Below, piece after piece: positions 1-7,561 of a stretch of DNA of 34,447 bases. How positions within the stretch are numbered: position 1 is the stretch's first letter; every line of letters begins with the position of its first letter. Where the stretch lies: positions 1 to 34,447 of the IMG/VR virus record IMGVR_UViG_3300017989_000273; one strand, written 5' to 3'. Origin of the DNA: a virus. The position numbers were made by a program, and so were the translations under genes. Under the pieces are notes generated by a model. The model searched no databases. It saw nothing but the letters and a program-made list of their open reading frames with translations, and was not told the origin of the DNA.

Positions 1-142
1 TATTAAACCAGCAGATCTAGCACAAATAAAAAAGATAGTAAATAATGCTGTTAAAGATATCGATGCTATAGAAGAAATTCAAGTTAACGTAGAAACAGTA
101 ACTAATTCTGTAGAAAGACCTAAGATCCGTATTCTATTGTGA
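1..142 (+). CDS. C-terminal end of an unknown protein (partial)
   Basis: The frame starting at base 2 is open from the left edge to the TGA at 140-142 and gives the last 46 residues of a protein. The visible part is mixed, with an acidic middle (DIDAIEEIQ) and a basic end (RPKIRILL). No motif is recognisable. The next gene starts 25 bases further on in the same direction with an AAGGA-type ribosome binding site, so the two are probably co-transcribed. The function cannot be judged without the missing N-terminus. Confidence 0.6.
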   Translation, partial: IKPADLAQIKKIVNNAVKDIDAIEEIQVNVETVTNSVERPKIRILL

Positions 143-167
143 AAGTTTCACGGGATAAGGATCAATA

Positions 168-539
168 ATGCAATCACTTAAAACACTACAACGAAATAAA
201 AAAGAATTAAAAGAAGATTTATATAATCTTAACAGAGAAGTTAATCAACTCAATAAGCGTATAAAGGAGAAAATGGATAAACTAGATCGAGTAGATGACT
301 TAATTCACCAGCAAACACAAGATATTAAAGTTTCAGAACATGCAGTGCTACGTTACGTAGAACGTGTTTTAAAAGTTGATACTGATGCTATACGCAATGC
401 TTTATTACCAGATAAGGTAAAAGAGCAAGCGTTACGATTAGGCAGCGGCACTTATCCAATTTCTAACGGGATTCTTAAAATTGTTATTAAGGATAATGTA
501 GTAACGACATGTTTAACTAAAGATATTAATGAATACTAA
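168..539 (+). CDS. Small coiled-coil protein, unknown function
   Basis: The protein has 123 residues. Residues 1-55 are rich in Lys, Glu, Leu and Asn with heptad-like spacing and should form a coiled coil. The remainder is a compact alpha/beta stretch that includes SEHAVLRYVERV (about 57-68) and a beta-rich end (ILKIVIKDNVVTT). The SEHAxxRYxER motif occurs in small phage proteins of unknown function and loosely resembles the start of DUF4258/BrnT-like folds, but I cannot confirm that link. AAGGATCAATA precedes the ATG. It lies 18 bases before queC and is probably in the same transcript. Confidence 0.75.
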   Translation: MQSLKTLQRNKKELKEDLYNLNREVNQLNKRIKEKMDKLDRVDDLIHQQTQDIKVSEHAVLRYVERVLKVDTDAIRNALLPDKVKEQALRLGSGTYPISNGILKIVIKDNVVTTCLTKDINEY

Positions 540-557
540 ATAGAAAGGAAGAATTCC

Positions 558-1256
558 ATGAAGAAAACTATTTTAATCTACTCAGGCGGTTTGGATAGCA
601 CATGCCTACTATCTCAACTACTAAAAGAAAAACAAGAAGTAATTTGCTTGAATTTTTACTACGGATCAAAACATAATCATTTAGAAAGAGCTTGTGCTGA
701 AAAGATATGTCAACATTATAATATTCCTTTTAAGAAAGTGAATCTAGATTTTATCAATGATATGTTTAAATCAGATCTGTTGCAATCTGGGGGCAATATT
801 CCAGAAGGTCATTATGAAGCTGATAATATGTCATCAACTGTTGTTCCTTTTAGAAATGGTATAATGCTATCAATAGCTACAGGTCTTGCCGAGAGTCTCC
901 AGTGTACATCTGTAGCGATAGGAGCTCACGGAGGTGATCACCATATTTATCCAGATTGTCGACCTGATTTTACATCCGCTATGGAAAGAGCTATGATGTG
1001 CGGAACATCTAGTGGAGTAGAAATACAAGCGCCTTTTCTTAATATAGATAAAGGTGATATTGCTAAAATAGGGTTCGATAATGGTGCGCCTTTACACCTT
1101 ACTTGGACGTGTTATAATCCTACTAATGGGATGCACTGCGGAAAATGCGGCGCATGTGTTGAACGTATTGAAGCCTTTAAAAAGCATGATGTCGATGATC
1201 CTACTTCTTACGTAGATAAGGATTTTGCATTAAAAGAGTTAAACTTAAAACAATAA
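558..1256 (+). CDS. queC: 7-cyano-7-deazaguanine (preQ0) synthase QueC
   Basis: QueC is an ATP-dependent ligase-type enzyme that turns 7-carboxy-7-deazaguanine and ammonia into preQ0, the precursor of queuosine in tRNA and of deazaguanine bases in some phage DNAs. The 232-residue length is normal for the family. Visible signatures are the PP-loop SGGLDST (residues 9-15), VVPFRNG (95-101), GAHGGDHHIYPDCRPDF (122-138) and the zinc cysteines C185, C194, C197 and C200 in TWTCY and HCGKCGAC. All key residues are present, so the enzyme should be active. The start has AGAAAGGAAG upstream. No other gene for preQ0 synthesis or for base exchange (queD, queE, folE, dpdA) is in the window, so partners must lie elsewhere in the phage or in the host. 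Confidence 0.95.
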   Translation: MKKTILIYSGGLDSTCLLSQLLKEKQEVICLNFYYGSKHNHLERACAEKICQHYNIPFKKVNLDFINDMFKSDLLQSGGNIPEGHYEADNMSSTVVPFRNGIMLSIATGLAESLQCTSVAIGAHGGDHHIYPDCRPDFTSAMERAMMCGTSSGVEIQAPFLNIDKGDIAKIGFDNGAPLHLTWTCYNPTNGMHCGKCGACVERIEAFKKHDVDDPTSYVDKDFALKELNLKQ

Positions 1257-1291
1257 GATACTTTTTTATTATTATTTATAGAGGAGTATCT
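1256..1291 (+). promoter_or_regulatory. Hairpin overlapping the ribosome binding site of the sensory-domain gene
   Basis: AGATACT (1256-1262) and AGTATCT (1285-1291) are perfect inverted repeats around a 22-base AT-rich loop. The right arm overlaps the AGGAG (1282-1286) that serves the ATG at 1303, so folding would partly hide the ribosome binding site. The arms are seen directly. Translational control is an inference. Confidence 0.35.
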
Positions 1292-1302
1292 CGTAAAAAT
1301 TT

Positions 1303-1929
1303 ATGGTATTAACTATGACAGCAGATAACAGCGCTTCTTGTTTTAGTACAAAGGTCTTATATCGATGGTATAAAACACACGTACCGGAAGAATTAGGTGA
1401 TAAAAATTTTTTATCTAGTATAGAAAATATACCTTTAACTTACCTTCTTGACGATAAGAACTGGGTATCTATTGATGTATGGTCTACACTTTTGCATAAT
1501 ATACAGACAACTATTCATAACACTACAGGAGACACCAAGACAGCATATCAATTAGGTTATGAAACAACTATAGAAGCCCGATCTTTAGATCAATTAGCCT
1601 ATTTACTGATAACGCCTTTAAATAGTATTATTGCAACGTTATCTGTCCATATTTTACGTAATATTAACTCTAATTTACTAATACAACTTCGCGGTCGACA
1701 TAAACATGGAATTACTTTGGAGCAAACACCTCTAAGAAAAGAATGGTATAACAATGATGTATGTGCGTTTAATAGAGGTTCGATGCATGCAATTTTAGAT
1801 ATGCGTGGATATACTGATGTGTGTTTAGAAGAGCATACTTGTGCAGCACATAAAGGTGATAGTTGTACTTTTGAGGCTACGTGGACTAACAGAAGTATTA
1901 TTAAAGCGCTAAAATTTTTAACTAAATAG
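1303..1929 (+). CDS. Stand-alone V4R-like sensory-domain protein
   Basis: The 208-residue protein matches the pattern of an N-terminal sensory domain found in bacterial adenylate cyclases and histidine kinases and related to the V4R (4-vinyl reductase) fold. Residues 47-56 (YLLDDKNWVS) resemble the conserved YLxDxxNWVS start. Residues 157-194 carry the typical end: NRGSMHAI, GY, then cysteines C174, C180 and C188 in a CxxHKGDSCxFEATW arrangement. In bacteria this domain is attached to a catalytic output domain, but here the protein ends straight after it. It may bind a small ligand or dimerise with a host protein. It follows queC by 46 bases. GAGGAG lies about 16 bases before the ATG, a little far, and ATG at 1315 is an alternative. 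The family call is from remembered patterns and is moderate. Confidence 0.6.
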   Translation: MVLTMTADNSASCFSTKVLYRWYKTHVPEELGDKNFLSSIENIPLTYLLDDKNWVSIDVWSTLLHNIQTTIHNTTGDTKTAYQLGYETTIEARSLDQLAYLLITPLNSIIATLSVHILRNINSNLLIQLRGRHKHGITLEQTPLRKEWYNNDVCAFNRGSMHAILDMRGYTDVCLEEHTCAAHKGDSCTFEATWTNRSIIKALKFLTK

Positions 1930-1940
1930 GAGATATGGCT

Positions 1941-2123
1941 ATGTTAAATATGAATCAGTTACAACAGTTAAAGGATGCATCGCACTTAATAGAAGGTCTT
2001 GTCAAAGATTCTAGTATTTACGCTAAAGGCGAAGGTAAAGAGAAAAAAACCCTACATAGAGTAGCTCTTAATTTGAGATGGTTAATTGCACAACAGCGAA
2101 TTAAGCAAATAAAAAGCAAATAA
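1941..2123 (+). CDS. Small basic helical protein, unknown
   Basis: I chose ATG at 1941 rather than the in-frame ATG at 1935 because AGGAG at 1928-1932 sits 8 bases from 1941 but only 2 bases from 1935. The 60-residue product is lysine- and leucine-rich and likely all-helical (LNMNQLQQLKDASHLIEGL near the start, ending in IKQIKSK). No family is recognised. It lies between the sensory-domain gene (11-base gap) and the next gene (2-base gap), so it belongs to the same operon. Confidence 0.65.
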   Translation: MLNMNQLQQLKDASHLIEGLVKDSSIYAKGEGKEKKTLHRVALNLRWLIAQQRIKQIKSK

Positions 2124-2125
2124 AA

Positions 2126-2797
2126 ATGTTACATATGTCACCGCAGCATTGGCTGGATAATATTCCTGATACAATACGTACTTCTTTCGGTAAATGGTAT
2201 AGAGATAATGATGGGCCTGTTAGCTATTATTGGCTTCTAATGCAGATGTTTCGTGCGATAAAAGAAGAACCTATAAGCTGGCTCTATATGCAAAAACTAC
2301 TCAAGGATGTAGGAAATATTGAGGATATTAAACAAGCAATTGATTTTTCTTCTAGTATACCCGATGAAGAGTTCGCTGCATTAAATCAATTAGAAAAGCA
2401 CGAACAATATAAAGAAGATACAATACGTGAAGAGGTAGAAGAGGTAGGTAGCTCTAAGATACTTAAAGCTGCTATGAATACGTTGCATACATCGAAATTT
2501 AAGATATTTTTAGCACATATTTTTGGTAAGAAAGATACGATTGTTCTTGATCATTATATAGTAACTACGCATGAATGGAAAGGTAAGATTTACTTAACCG
2601 ATTATAGCGTTTGTGCAAATGATGCTGAACCAGCTACGTGTCTACATATTATTTCGGAATTTTCTGCCCGTGAAAATCGCTATATTTATCATACGTCTTG
2701 TGGTACAGAATTTGCAGTAGTTACTAAAATATCAGAAGAAAAATTATTTAAATACTGTTCATACTGTGGTAAACACCTTAAATTTTTAGAAGATTGA
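2126..2797 (+). CDS. Unknown protein with C-terminal zinc-ribbon-like cysteines
   Basis: The 223-residue protein has a tryptophan- and tyrosine-rich helical N-terminus, an acidic middle (about 85-110), and a C-terminal part with C192 in HTSCGTEF and C211-x2-C214 in KYCSYCGKHL. This pattern suggests a zinc-binding ribbon. There is no clear ribosome binding site for ATG 2126, and ATG 2135 (residue 4) is an alternative, so translation may be coupled to the gene ending 2 bases upstream. The function is unknown. The same frame stays open for a further 201 bases after the TGA. Confidence 0.65.
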   Translation: MLHMSPQHWLDNIPDTIRTSFGKWYRDNDGPVSYYWLLMQMFRAIKEEPISWLYMQKLLKDVGNIEDIKQAIDFSSSIPDEEFAALNQLEKHEQYKEDTIREEVEEVGSSKILKAAMNTLHTSKFKIFLAHIFGKKDTIVLDHYIVTTHEWKGKIYLTDYSVCANDAEPATCLHIISEFSARENRYIYHTSCGTEFAVVTKISEEKLFKYCSYCGKHLKFLED

Positions 2798-3067
2798 GAG
2801 ATATTTATTCATTCACAGCCCGTAGAGATACGCTGCTTGGCTTTTGAGCACGCTATATTAAAAAACGCCGCAATAGATCATATCATACGCAGAGGAAATG
2901 AGAATCTATTTATGCTACGCATATTCGAATGTGATAATCGAGTACAAATCAATGTTTATAGTCAAATAGGCGATCTATTCTTGGTATATTTTATCGATTA
3001 GCCTGCCTTTATACGTTATTATAGTATTTTACTATTATTTACAAGCCCAGAAGGGCAGGAGATAACT
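2798..3067 (+). other. Gap before the next small gene, with an open frame and promoter-like bases
   Basis: The reading frame of the preceding gene stays open after its TGA to a TAG at 2999-3001 and would encode about 67 residues. The only usual start inside it that leaves a useful length is TTG at 2837, which has no good ribosome binding site. Just downstream, 3017-3036 reads ATTATAGTATTTTACTATT, which resembles the -10 region of the promoter candidate near 11640. I see no RNA gene or strong hairpin here. Confidence 0.3.
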
Positions 3068-3223
3068 ATGATAAAATTAAAAAATTTGTTAAAAACAATA
3101 AAAAAGGAAACAACGCTGCTGAAAGATATTCCGCAGTTTCAGCATGTTCCCTTAGAATTAGGTATAGACGACGAGGAAGAAAAAAGACGGATTATACGTC
3201 TAATCCAGAAACTTACTAAATAA
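3068..3223 (+). CDS. 51-residue protein with cassette-like N-terminus, upstream of portal
   Basis: ATG 3068 has AGGAG 5-6 bases upstream. The 51-residue product begins MIKLKNLLKTIKKE, which resembles the MKxLKExL openings of many small proteins in this window, and then has a short mixed part with an acidic patch (DDEEEK) and a basic end. Its position 27 bases before the portal gene suggests a role in the head. T4 has small prohead core proteins near its portal gene, but I cannot show homology to them. Confidence 0.65.
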   Translation: MIKLKNLLKTIKKETTLLKDIPQFQHVPLELGIDDEEEKRRIIRLIQKLTK

Positions 3224-3250
3224 GAATTCTTCACACTATGGAGATAATAA

Positions 3251-5101
3251 ATGAGTCTTAAACAAAATCTATTAAACGCAACTAACAAAGTACTCTTTCA
3301 ATTATTCAATCTTGATTCTTTACCTTCAGCAGATGGTAAACGTATAACTAAGCCTAGTGATATGGCAGCAGCAATAGATAATGCTATTAGTTCTCTGGGT
3401 ACGAATAACTATATGTTCAATGCTTTAGATTGTTATCTAAAGTCAGAATCCGAAAGACAGCGCTGCTATAAAGAGTATGATACTATGGATGATGCTTCTG
3501 ATGTTATTTCTACTGGTTTAGACATATACGCAGAAGATGCCACAGATTTTGATACTTTTATTAATTCTCGCGTTTGGATTACAGCTAATGATAGTGCAAT
3601 AGCTACGGAAACTAATGAGTGGTTAAAAGCTATTAAGTTAGAAAAAAATCTACCTAAGATAGCTAGAAATTTAGCTAAATACGGTGACTTCTTTTTAAAT
3701 CTACAATATGAAAAAGAAGAAAAAAATACTAATAATAGGCGCAATCAAACAACGCGTCAAATGTCTAGTGAGATTGTACGTATTGATACATCATACTATC
3801 CAGGTGATGTTATGCCTATAGTAAAAAATTATCATTTATTAGGCTTTTTTGTTAGTGATCAAGAAAAAGCACGTAAAGCAACATCTAATAATTTATATGC
3901 ACCTTGGGAATTTATTCACTTTGCTATTCCAGGTGATTCTAATTTTATGCGTTATAATAATACTTCTACAATGACACAACGCGAAAGAGAAAATCAGGTT
4001 GAATACGGACAATCTCTTTTACGCGCTGCTAGAAGACCTTATAAAAGATCAAGTTTAATGCATGATATTTTAGCTATAGCTAGGATGACACGATCACCTT
4101 TACGTAGAATTTTTAAGTTTATGACTGAGACAGATAATCCGACTAAAGCTATTACTGACTTGGCTGTATTTAAAAAAGTCATGGAGAAAATTGGTGGTGT
4201 AGATAAAGCTAGTGAAGATATGTCTTATTCAGAACTTATGAATGTAATGACTAATGATGTTTATCTCCCTATTCTAAAAGATGCTAAAGGTGATTATTCT
4301 TTTGAAACAGTCGGTGGTGATGTTGACGTATCTAATATAGTTGATATAGAGATGTGGGATAATCGTTTATTCATGGCTTTACGTATTCCTAAAGAATATA
4401 TGAATTTTAGTGAAGCTATGGGTGATAGATCTACGCTTTTATTAAAAGATATTCGTTATGCTAAGCGTATTAAAAAGTTACAAAGTGCTATTAAAGAAGG
4501 CATAAGAGAATTAGTTTTTATTTACTGGGCACTTAAGGGTAAGACATTAACGGAGCACGATTTTGATGTTAATATGGCTTCTACCTCTATTTCAGAAGAT
4601 TTAGAACGTTTAGATTATTTCGGCAATGCTATATCTACAGCAGACGCTTTAACACGTATGCTTGAAAGTTTTGGTGAAGATGATGAAGGAGCCGAGGATG
4701 ATGAATCGCCGGCTGCACAAAAGAAACCTATAGACAAAGGTTATCTTGTATACTATATCTTGAAAAATATAGTTAAACTACCTGAATTTGATATTGTTAC
4801 TTTTTTTCCTGGAGCTCAGAAGTATATAGATAAAGAAGAAGAGCTTTCAAAAGAAGAAAAAAATAAGAAGCGTTCTACTGAAGAATTGGTAGAAAACAAT
4901 AAAAAATTTATACAGAAAAAATTTAATGAAAAGTTTGGTCAAGATTTAAAAGAAGCTGCAGAAGCTTTAAACGCTAATCTGATAAAAGAATACAGAAAAG
5001 AAAATCCTAAGTTAGAGAAATTCGATTATTCTAACTTATTAGAGTATTGTAATTCTGTCGTTTTAAAAGCATCCAGAAAAACAAAGAGAGGTGCTAAATG
5101 A
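3251..5101 (+). CDS. Portal vertex protein, T4 gp20-like
   Basis: The portal is the ring of twelve subunits at one capsid vertex through which DNA is pumped. This 616-residue protein has the size and features of gp20-type portals: an N-terminal region with YKEYDTMDDASDVISTGLDIYAED-type residues near 75-95, an RIDTSYYPGD segment, WEFIHFAIPGD, a stretch with SLLRAARRPYKR and LMHDILAIARMTRSP (about 250-285), and RIPKEYMNFSEAMGDRS in the crown-proximal part. The C-terminal third is acidic and lysine-rich and may be disordered. GGAG lies 8 bases before the ATG. Its stop overlaps the next gene by 4 bases (ATGA), giving translational coupling. Confidence 0.85.
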   Translation: MSLKQNLLNATNKVLFQLFNLDSLPSADGKRITKPSDMAAAIDNAISSLGTNNYMFNALDCYLKSESERQRCYKEYDTMDDASDVISTGLDIYAEDATDFDTFINSRVWITANDSAIATETNEWLKAIKLEKNLPKIARNLAKYGDFFLNLQYEKEEKNTNNRRNQTTRQMSSEIVRIDTSYYPGDVMPIVKNYHLLGFFVSDQEKARKATSNNLYAPWEFIHFAIPGDSNFMRYNNTSTMTQRERENQVEYGQSLLRAARRPYKRSSLMHDILAIARMTRSPLRRIFKFMTETDNPTKAITDLAVFKKVMEKIGGVDKASEDMSYSELMNVMTNDVYLPILKDAKGDYSFETVGGDVDVSNIVDIEMWDNRLFMALRIPKEYMNFSEAMGDRSTLLLKDIRYAKRIKKLQSAIKEGIRELVFIYWALKGKTLTEHDFDVNMASTSISEDLERLDYFGNAISTADALTRMLESFGEDDEGAEDDESPAAQKKPIDKGYLVYYILKNIVKLPEFDIVTFFPGAQKYIDKEEELSKEEKNKKRSTEELVENNKKFIQKKFNEKFGQDLKEAAEALNANLIKEYRKENPKLEKFDYSNLLEYCNSVVLKASRKTKRGAK

Positions 5102-5970
5102 TAGAGCAGCTCAATGTGTTAAAAGAGAGATATAAAGGGTATTACTTAAATAAAGGTAGTTACCGTAAGTATCTGATGAAGGTTGAATCAGCTAATACAG
5201 CTGAAGTTTACGATTATTTTTCTAAGTTAACTATACGTTTAGAGCACATAAGTAAATGTTCTGAATTATATAGTGCAACAAAAATGTATAAATTTATAGA
5301 AGATGTTTCAAATTTTCGCGGAGATTTATCTTATATTTCTTCAAAAGTTTTTGAATATAGAGGCCAGGGTATTAATAAAATATTTGGTGAAACGTATGAT
5401 GTAGTAGCTTCTATAATTGAAGGTTTTGAACTAGAAGCCTGTTCTTATTTAGATACTTTGGATTCCACTTATTCATTATCGGAAGATGCTCAGTTGATTC
5501 AACGTAGAAGTCGGTTACAGAAAAATAAAAATGTGAAAGATCATATAAAATCTCGTTCAGCTAAATCTGCCTGGTTACGTAATAGAAAAAACTACGAAAA
5601 AGGGATTAAGAAATTTCATAAGTCTACAGCAGGTAAACAATTTCATAGAAATTTAAGTAGATATAATAGTTTAAGAAATAAAAGTGAGGACTTCGAAATC
5701 TCTGAGGATGATATTCTAGTCTTATCTAAAGGCGTTAGTTCTATGCAGACACACATTATCATAGAGATACAAAATGTTTTAAAAGATAACGTAGATATGT
5801 TAAACGAAGAGGTTACGCAGATAGTAGAAGTAATGCGTGATTTGTTTGAGCTATTTAACGTTGCTTTGATGAACTTAATAGAAGCCCGCTTTAATGGTGA
5901 CAAAGAAATAGTGTTAGATGTTATTGATATTATAAATGAGTATTATCAGATTGCCGAGGCAACATGTTAA
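5098..5970 (+). CDS. Putative head protein after portal, unknown
   Basis: The 290-residue protein is coupled to the portal gene by an ATGA overlap. It is mostly helical, with a strongly basic central part (about 140-195) that contains SAWLRNRKNYEKGIKKFHK and GKQFHRNLSRYN. I have seen similar FHKSxxGKxFHRxLxRxN wording in phage structural gene clusters, but not with an assigned job. The C-terminus is acidic and helical. Location next to the portal suggests a virion or prohead role, perhaps binding DNA or the portal, which is an inference only. Confidence 0.7.
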   Translation: MIEQLNVLKERYKGYYLNKGSYRKYLMKVESANTAEVYDYFSKLTIRLEHISKCSELYSATKMYKFIEDVSNFRGDLSYISSKVFEYRGQGINKIFGETYDVVASIIEGFELEACSYLDTLDSTYSLSEDAQLIQRRSRLQKNKNVKDHIKSRSAKSAWLRNRKNYEKGIKKFHKSTAGKQFHRNLSRYNSLRNKSEDFEISEDDILVLSKGVSSMQTHIIIEIQNVLKDNVDMLNEEVTQIVEVMRDLFELFNVALMNLIEARFNGDKEIVLDVIDIINEYYQIAEATC

Positions 5971-6182
5971 AATTAGAACGCGCTATTAAATCTGCTAAGA
6001 AGAGCTTTCCCGGAAAATTTTCTTGGGATGGTCATAATACTATTACCGTTAAATTTCCTAATGGTACAGTAGATACTTTTGACGTAAGAGATAAAGCCGT
6101 CGCTATGGTTACTATGAATAAGGCAAAAAGAACGCCAGGTAAGGCTTATCAAAGTTTATTAAAAAGAATGAAAAGGAGATAA
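5964..6182 (+). CDS. 72-residue basic protein, cassette-like start
   Basis: The gene overlaps the previous one by 7 bases and has GAGG 4-5 bases before the ATG. The product begins MLKLERAIKSAKKSFPGKF, a variant of the lysine/leucine N-terminal helix found on its neighbours. It then carries a beta-like segment (HNTITVKFPNGTVDTFDV) and a basic tail rich in Lys and Arg (KAKRTPGKAY, KRMKRR). A small DNA-binding protein packed in the head would fit, but no family is recognised. Confidence 0.7.
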   Translation: MLKLERAIKSAKKSFPGKFSWDGHNTITVKFPNGTVDTFDVRDKAVAMVTMNKAKRTPGKAYQSLLKRMKRR

Positions 6183-6183
6183 A

Positions 6184-6648
6184 ATGCCAGCAAATATAGT
6201 TAAAAGTTTTGCAAAAGATACAGGCAAGTCAGTGCCTGAAGTTGAGAAAATGTGGGATAAGGCAAAAGCTATGGCTGCTGATGAAGGCCAAGAAGATAAT
6301 TACGCCTATATAACAGGAATATTAAAGAAAATGTTAGGGATAAAAGAAAGCGCTATAAAAAACTTAAAAGAAGCTATTCAAAGATTTCATGAAGTTGACT
6401 TAAGACAACGGTTAGGTTCTGAGTATTATGCACCACCGGAGATTGGTGGATGTTTATCGGCGCGTAAAACAGAAGATATGGATCATTTTTCATGCTATGC
6501 TTTTGGTGGTGGAACCATTAATGCAGGAAATGATCGTGTTAATATAGAAGTAGGTTCAACTTGTCCTTATGCTGCGACAGCTGATAAAGAAGCAGATTGG
6601 GAAAGAGCTGCTTTACAGTGTAATCATTATAAAGGTAGAATACAATAA
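6184..6648 (+). CDS. Two-part protein: small helical domain fused to an internal targeting-like cassette
   Basis: Residues 1-55 form a small helical domain (MPANIVKSFAKDTGKSV, VEKMWDKAKAMAAD, ITGILKKMLG) like those of short phage proteins of unknown function. Residues 57-70 read AIKNLKEAIQRFHE, which matches the N-terminal cassette of other proteins here (MKNLKEALQRVYE). At the DNA level an ATA (6355-6357) stands where the others have ATG. Residues 71-154 hold four to five cysteines and a glycine-rich segment (CYAFGGG, STCPYA) and may bind metal. The gene looks like a fusion of an upstream domain with a former cassette gene. AAGGAGAT precedes the ATG, and the gap to the previous gene is one base. 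Confidence 0.75.
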   Translation: MPANIVKSFAKDTGKSVPEVEKMWDKAKAMAADEGQEDNYAYITGILKKMLGIKESAIKNLKEAIQRFHEVDLRQRLGSEYYAPPEIGGCLSARKTEDMDHFSCYAFGGGTINAGNDRVNIEVGSTCPYAATADKEADWERAALQCNHYKGRIQ

Positions 6649-7248
6649 ATGTTAGAACTTGCCTTAATTAAAGCGTATATCTTATTGGAACGAGCTAACC
6701 CACCCGAATTAAAAGATGGTGAATATGCTGTTCCTATGCGCGTTAAGAAAAAGAATCGTAAGGTAAATCCTAAAACTAATAGGATGAAAAATTTTAAAAA
6801 GATTCAATATCATATAACTACAGTAGCACCAAAAGAACGCACTTTAAAAAATATACCTAGATATGCTGATGGTAAAGCTAAAGTAAACTTTATTCAGTGG
6901 TTAGGTATCAACCCAGTTATTGATGGTAATCACGGTAAAGGTACTGACGGTAAATGGTACGGTTGGTCACATCGTGCAGTACACGGCTTCCGGCCTGGAG
7001 ATCGCGTTACAGGAGATAATCTAGGTAAAAAAGTTATATATGGTAAGTATACAAAAGCTGAAGTAGAGGCGATTAAAGCTGAGAAGGAAAAGGAAGCTGA
7101 GGCTGCAGGAGAAAAGCTTAAAGCCTTTTATTTACCTAAAGTAGGTGAACTAAACTATGATAATGCTACATACGAAAAAGATTTTGTGATTAAAGACGAT
7201 GCTCATGCAAAGCAGGTTGCAAAAACTTTTGCTGATAATGTGAGTTAA
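6649..7248 (+). CDS. Putative virion protein with GWSHRA motif
   Basis: The 199-residue protein starts immediately after the preceding stop. Its first 16 residues (LELALIKAYILLERAN) form a leucine-rich helix ending in LLE, another possible prohead protease site. The centre carries IQWLGINPVIDGNHGKG and WYGWSHRAVHGFRPGD, a pattern I associate with small phage structural-cluster proteins of unknown function. An alanine/glutamate/lysine-rich helix follows (about 130-160). There is no strong ribosome binding site, so translation is probably coupled to the upstream gene. Confidence 0.7.
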   Translation: MLELALIKAYILLERANPPELKDGEYAVPMRVKKKNRKVNPKTNRMKNFKKIQYHITTVAPKERTLKNIPRYADGKAKVNFIQWLGINPVIDGNHGKGTDGKWYGWSHRAVHGFRPGDRVTGDNLGKKVIYGKYTKAEVEAIKAEKEKEAEAAGEKLKAFYLPKVGELNYDNATYEKDFVIKDDAHAKQVAKTFADNVS

Positions 7249-7276
7249 ACAAAATTAAAAATAGAGGAATAGAAGT

Positions 7277-7561
7277 ATGCACAAGTTAAAAGAATTATTA
7301 GGTGAGATAGGTGAAGCAGAAAAAATGAATTATTCTGATCTTACTAATAAACAATTAGAAGTATTAAAATTGTTTGATATAAAAGAAAATCATATAAAAG
7401 GTATCACTAGTTCGGCTGTAAGTATTATGATTACTGTTGCTCATCCGCGTTTAGTTTTAAGTGGTTTAGATTTAAAAAAGATATCACAGCATCCATTATT
7501 TAGAGCTATAATGCCTGGTACCGGTAACAAAGAATTTACACTAGGAGTACGTAATGAATAA
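7277..7561 (+). CDS. Small head-associated protein with capsid-targeting-like N-terminus
   Basis: The 94-residue protein starts MHKLKELLGEIGEAEK, a good example of the shared cassette: an amphipathic Lys/Leu helix followed by IGE|A, which fits the (I/L)xE|A cut site known for T4 gp21 protease. The rest (DLTNKQLEVLKLFDIKENHIKG and a hydrophobic middle) has no recognised fold. AGAGG lies about 10 bases upstream of the ATG. It overlaps the next gene by 8 bases. Packing inside the prohead is inferred from the N-terminus and the head-gene context. Confidence 0.7.
   Translation: MHKLKELLGEIGEAEKMNYSDLTNKQLEVLKLFDIKENHIKGITSSAVSIMITVAHPRLVLSGLDLKKISQHPLFRAIMPGTGNKEFTLGVRNE

Noticed and set aside
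3466-3744. Minus-strand frame within the portal gene
   Set aside because: It is a shadow of the portal coding sequence without ribosome binding site or recognisable product.
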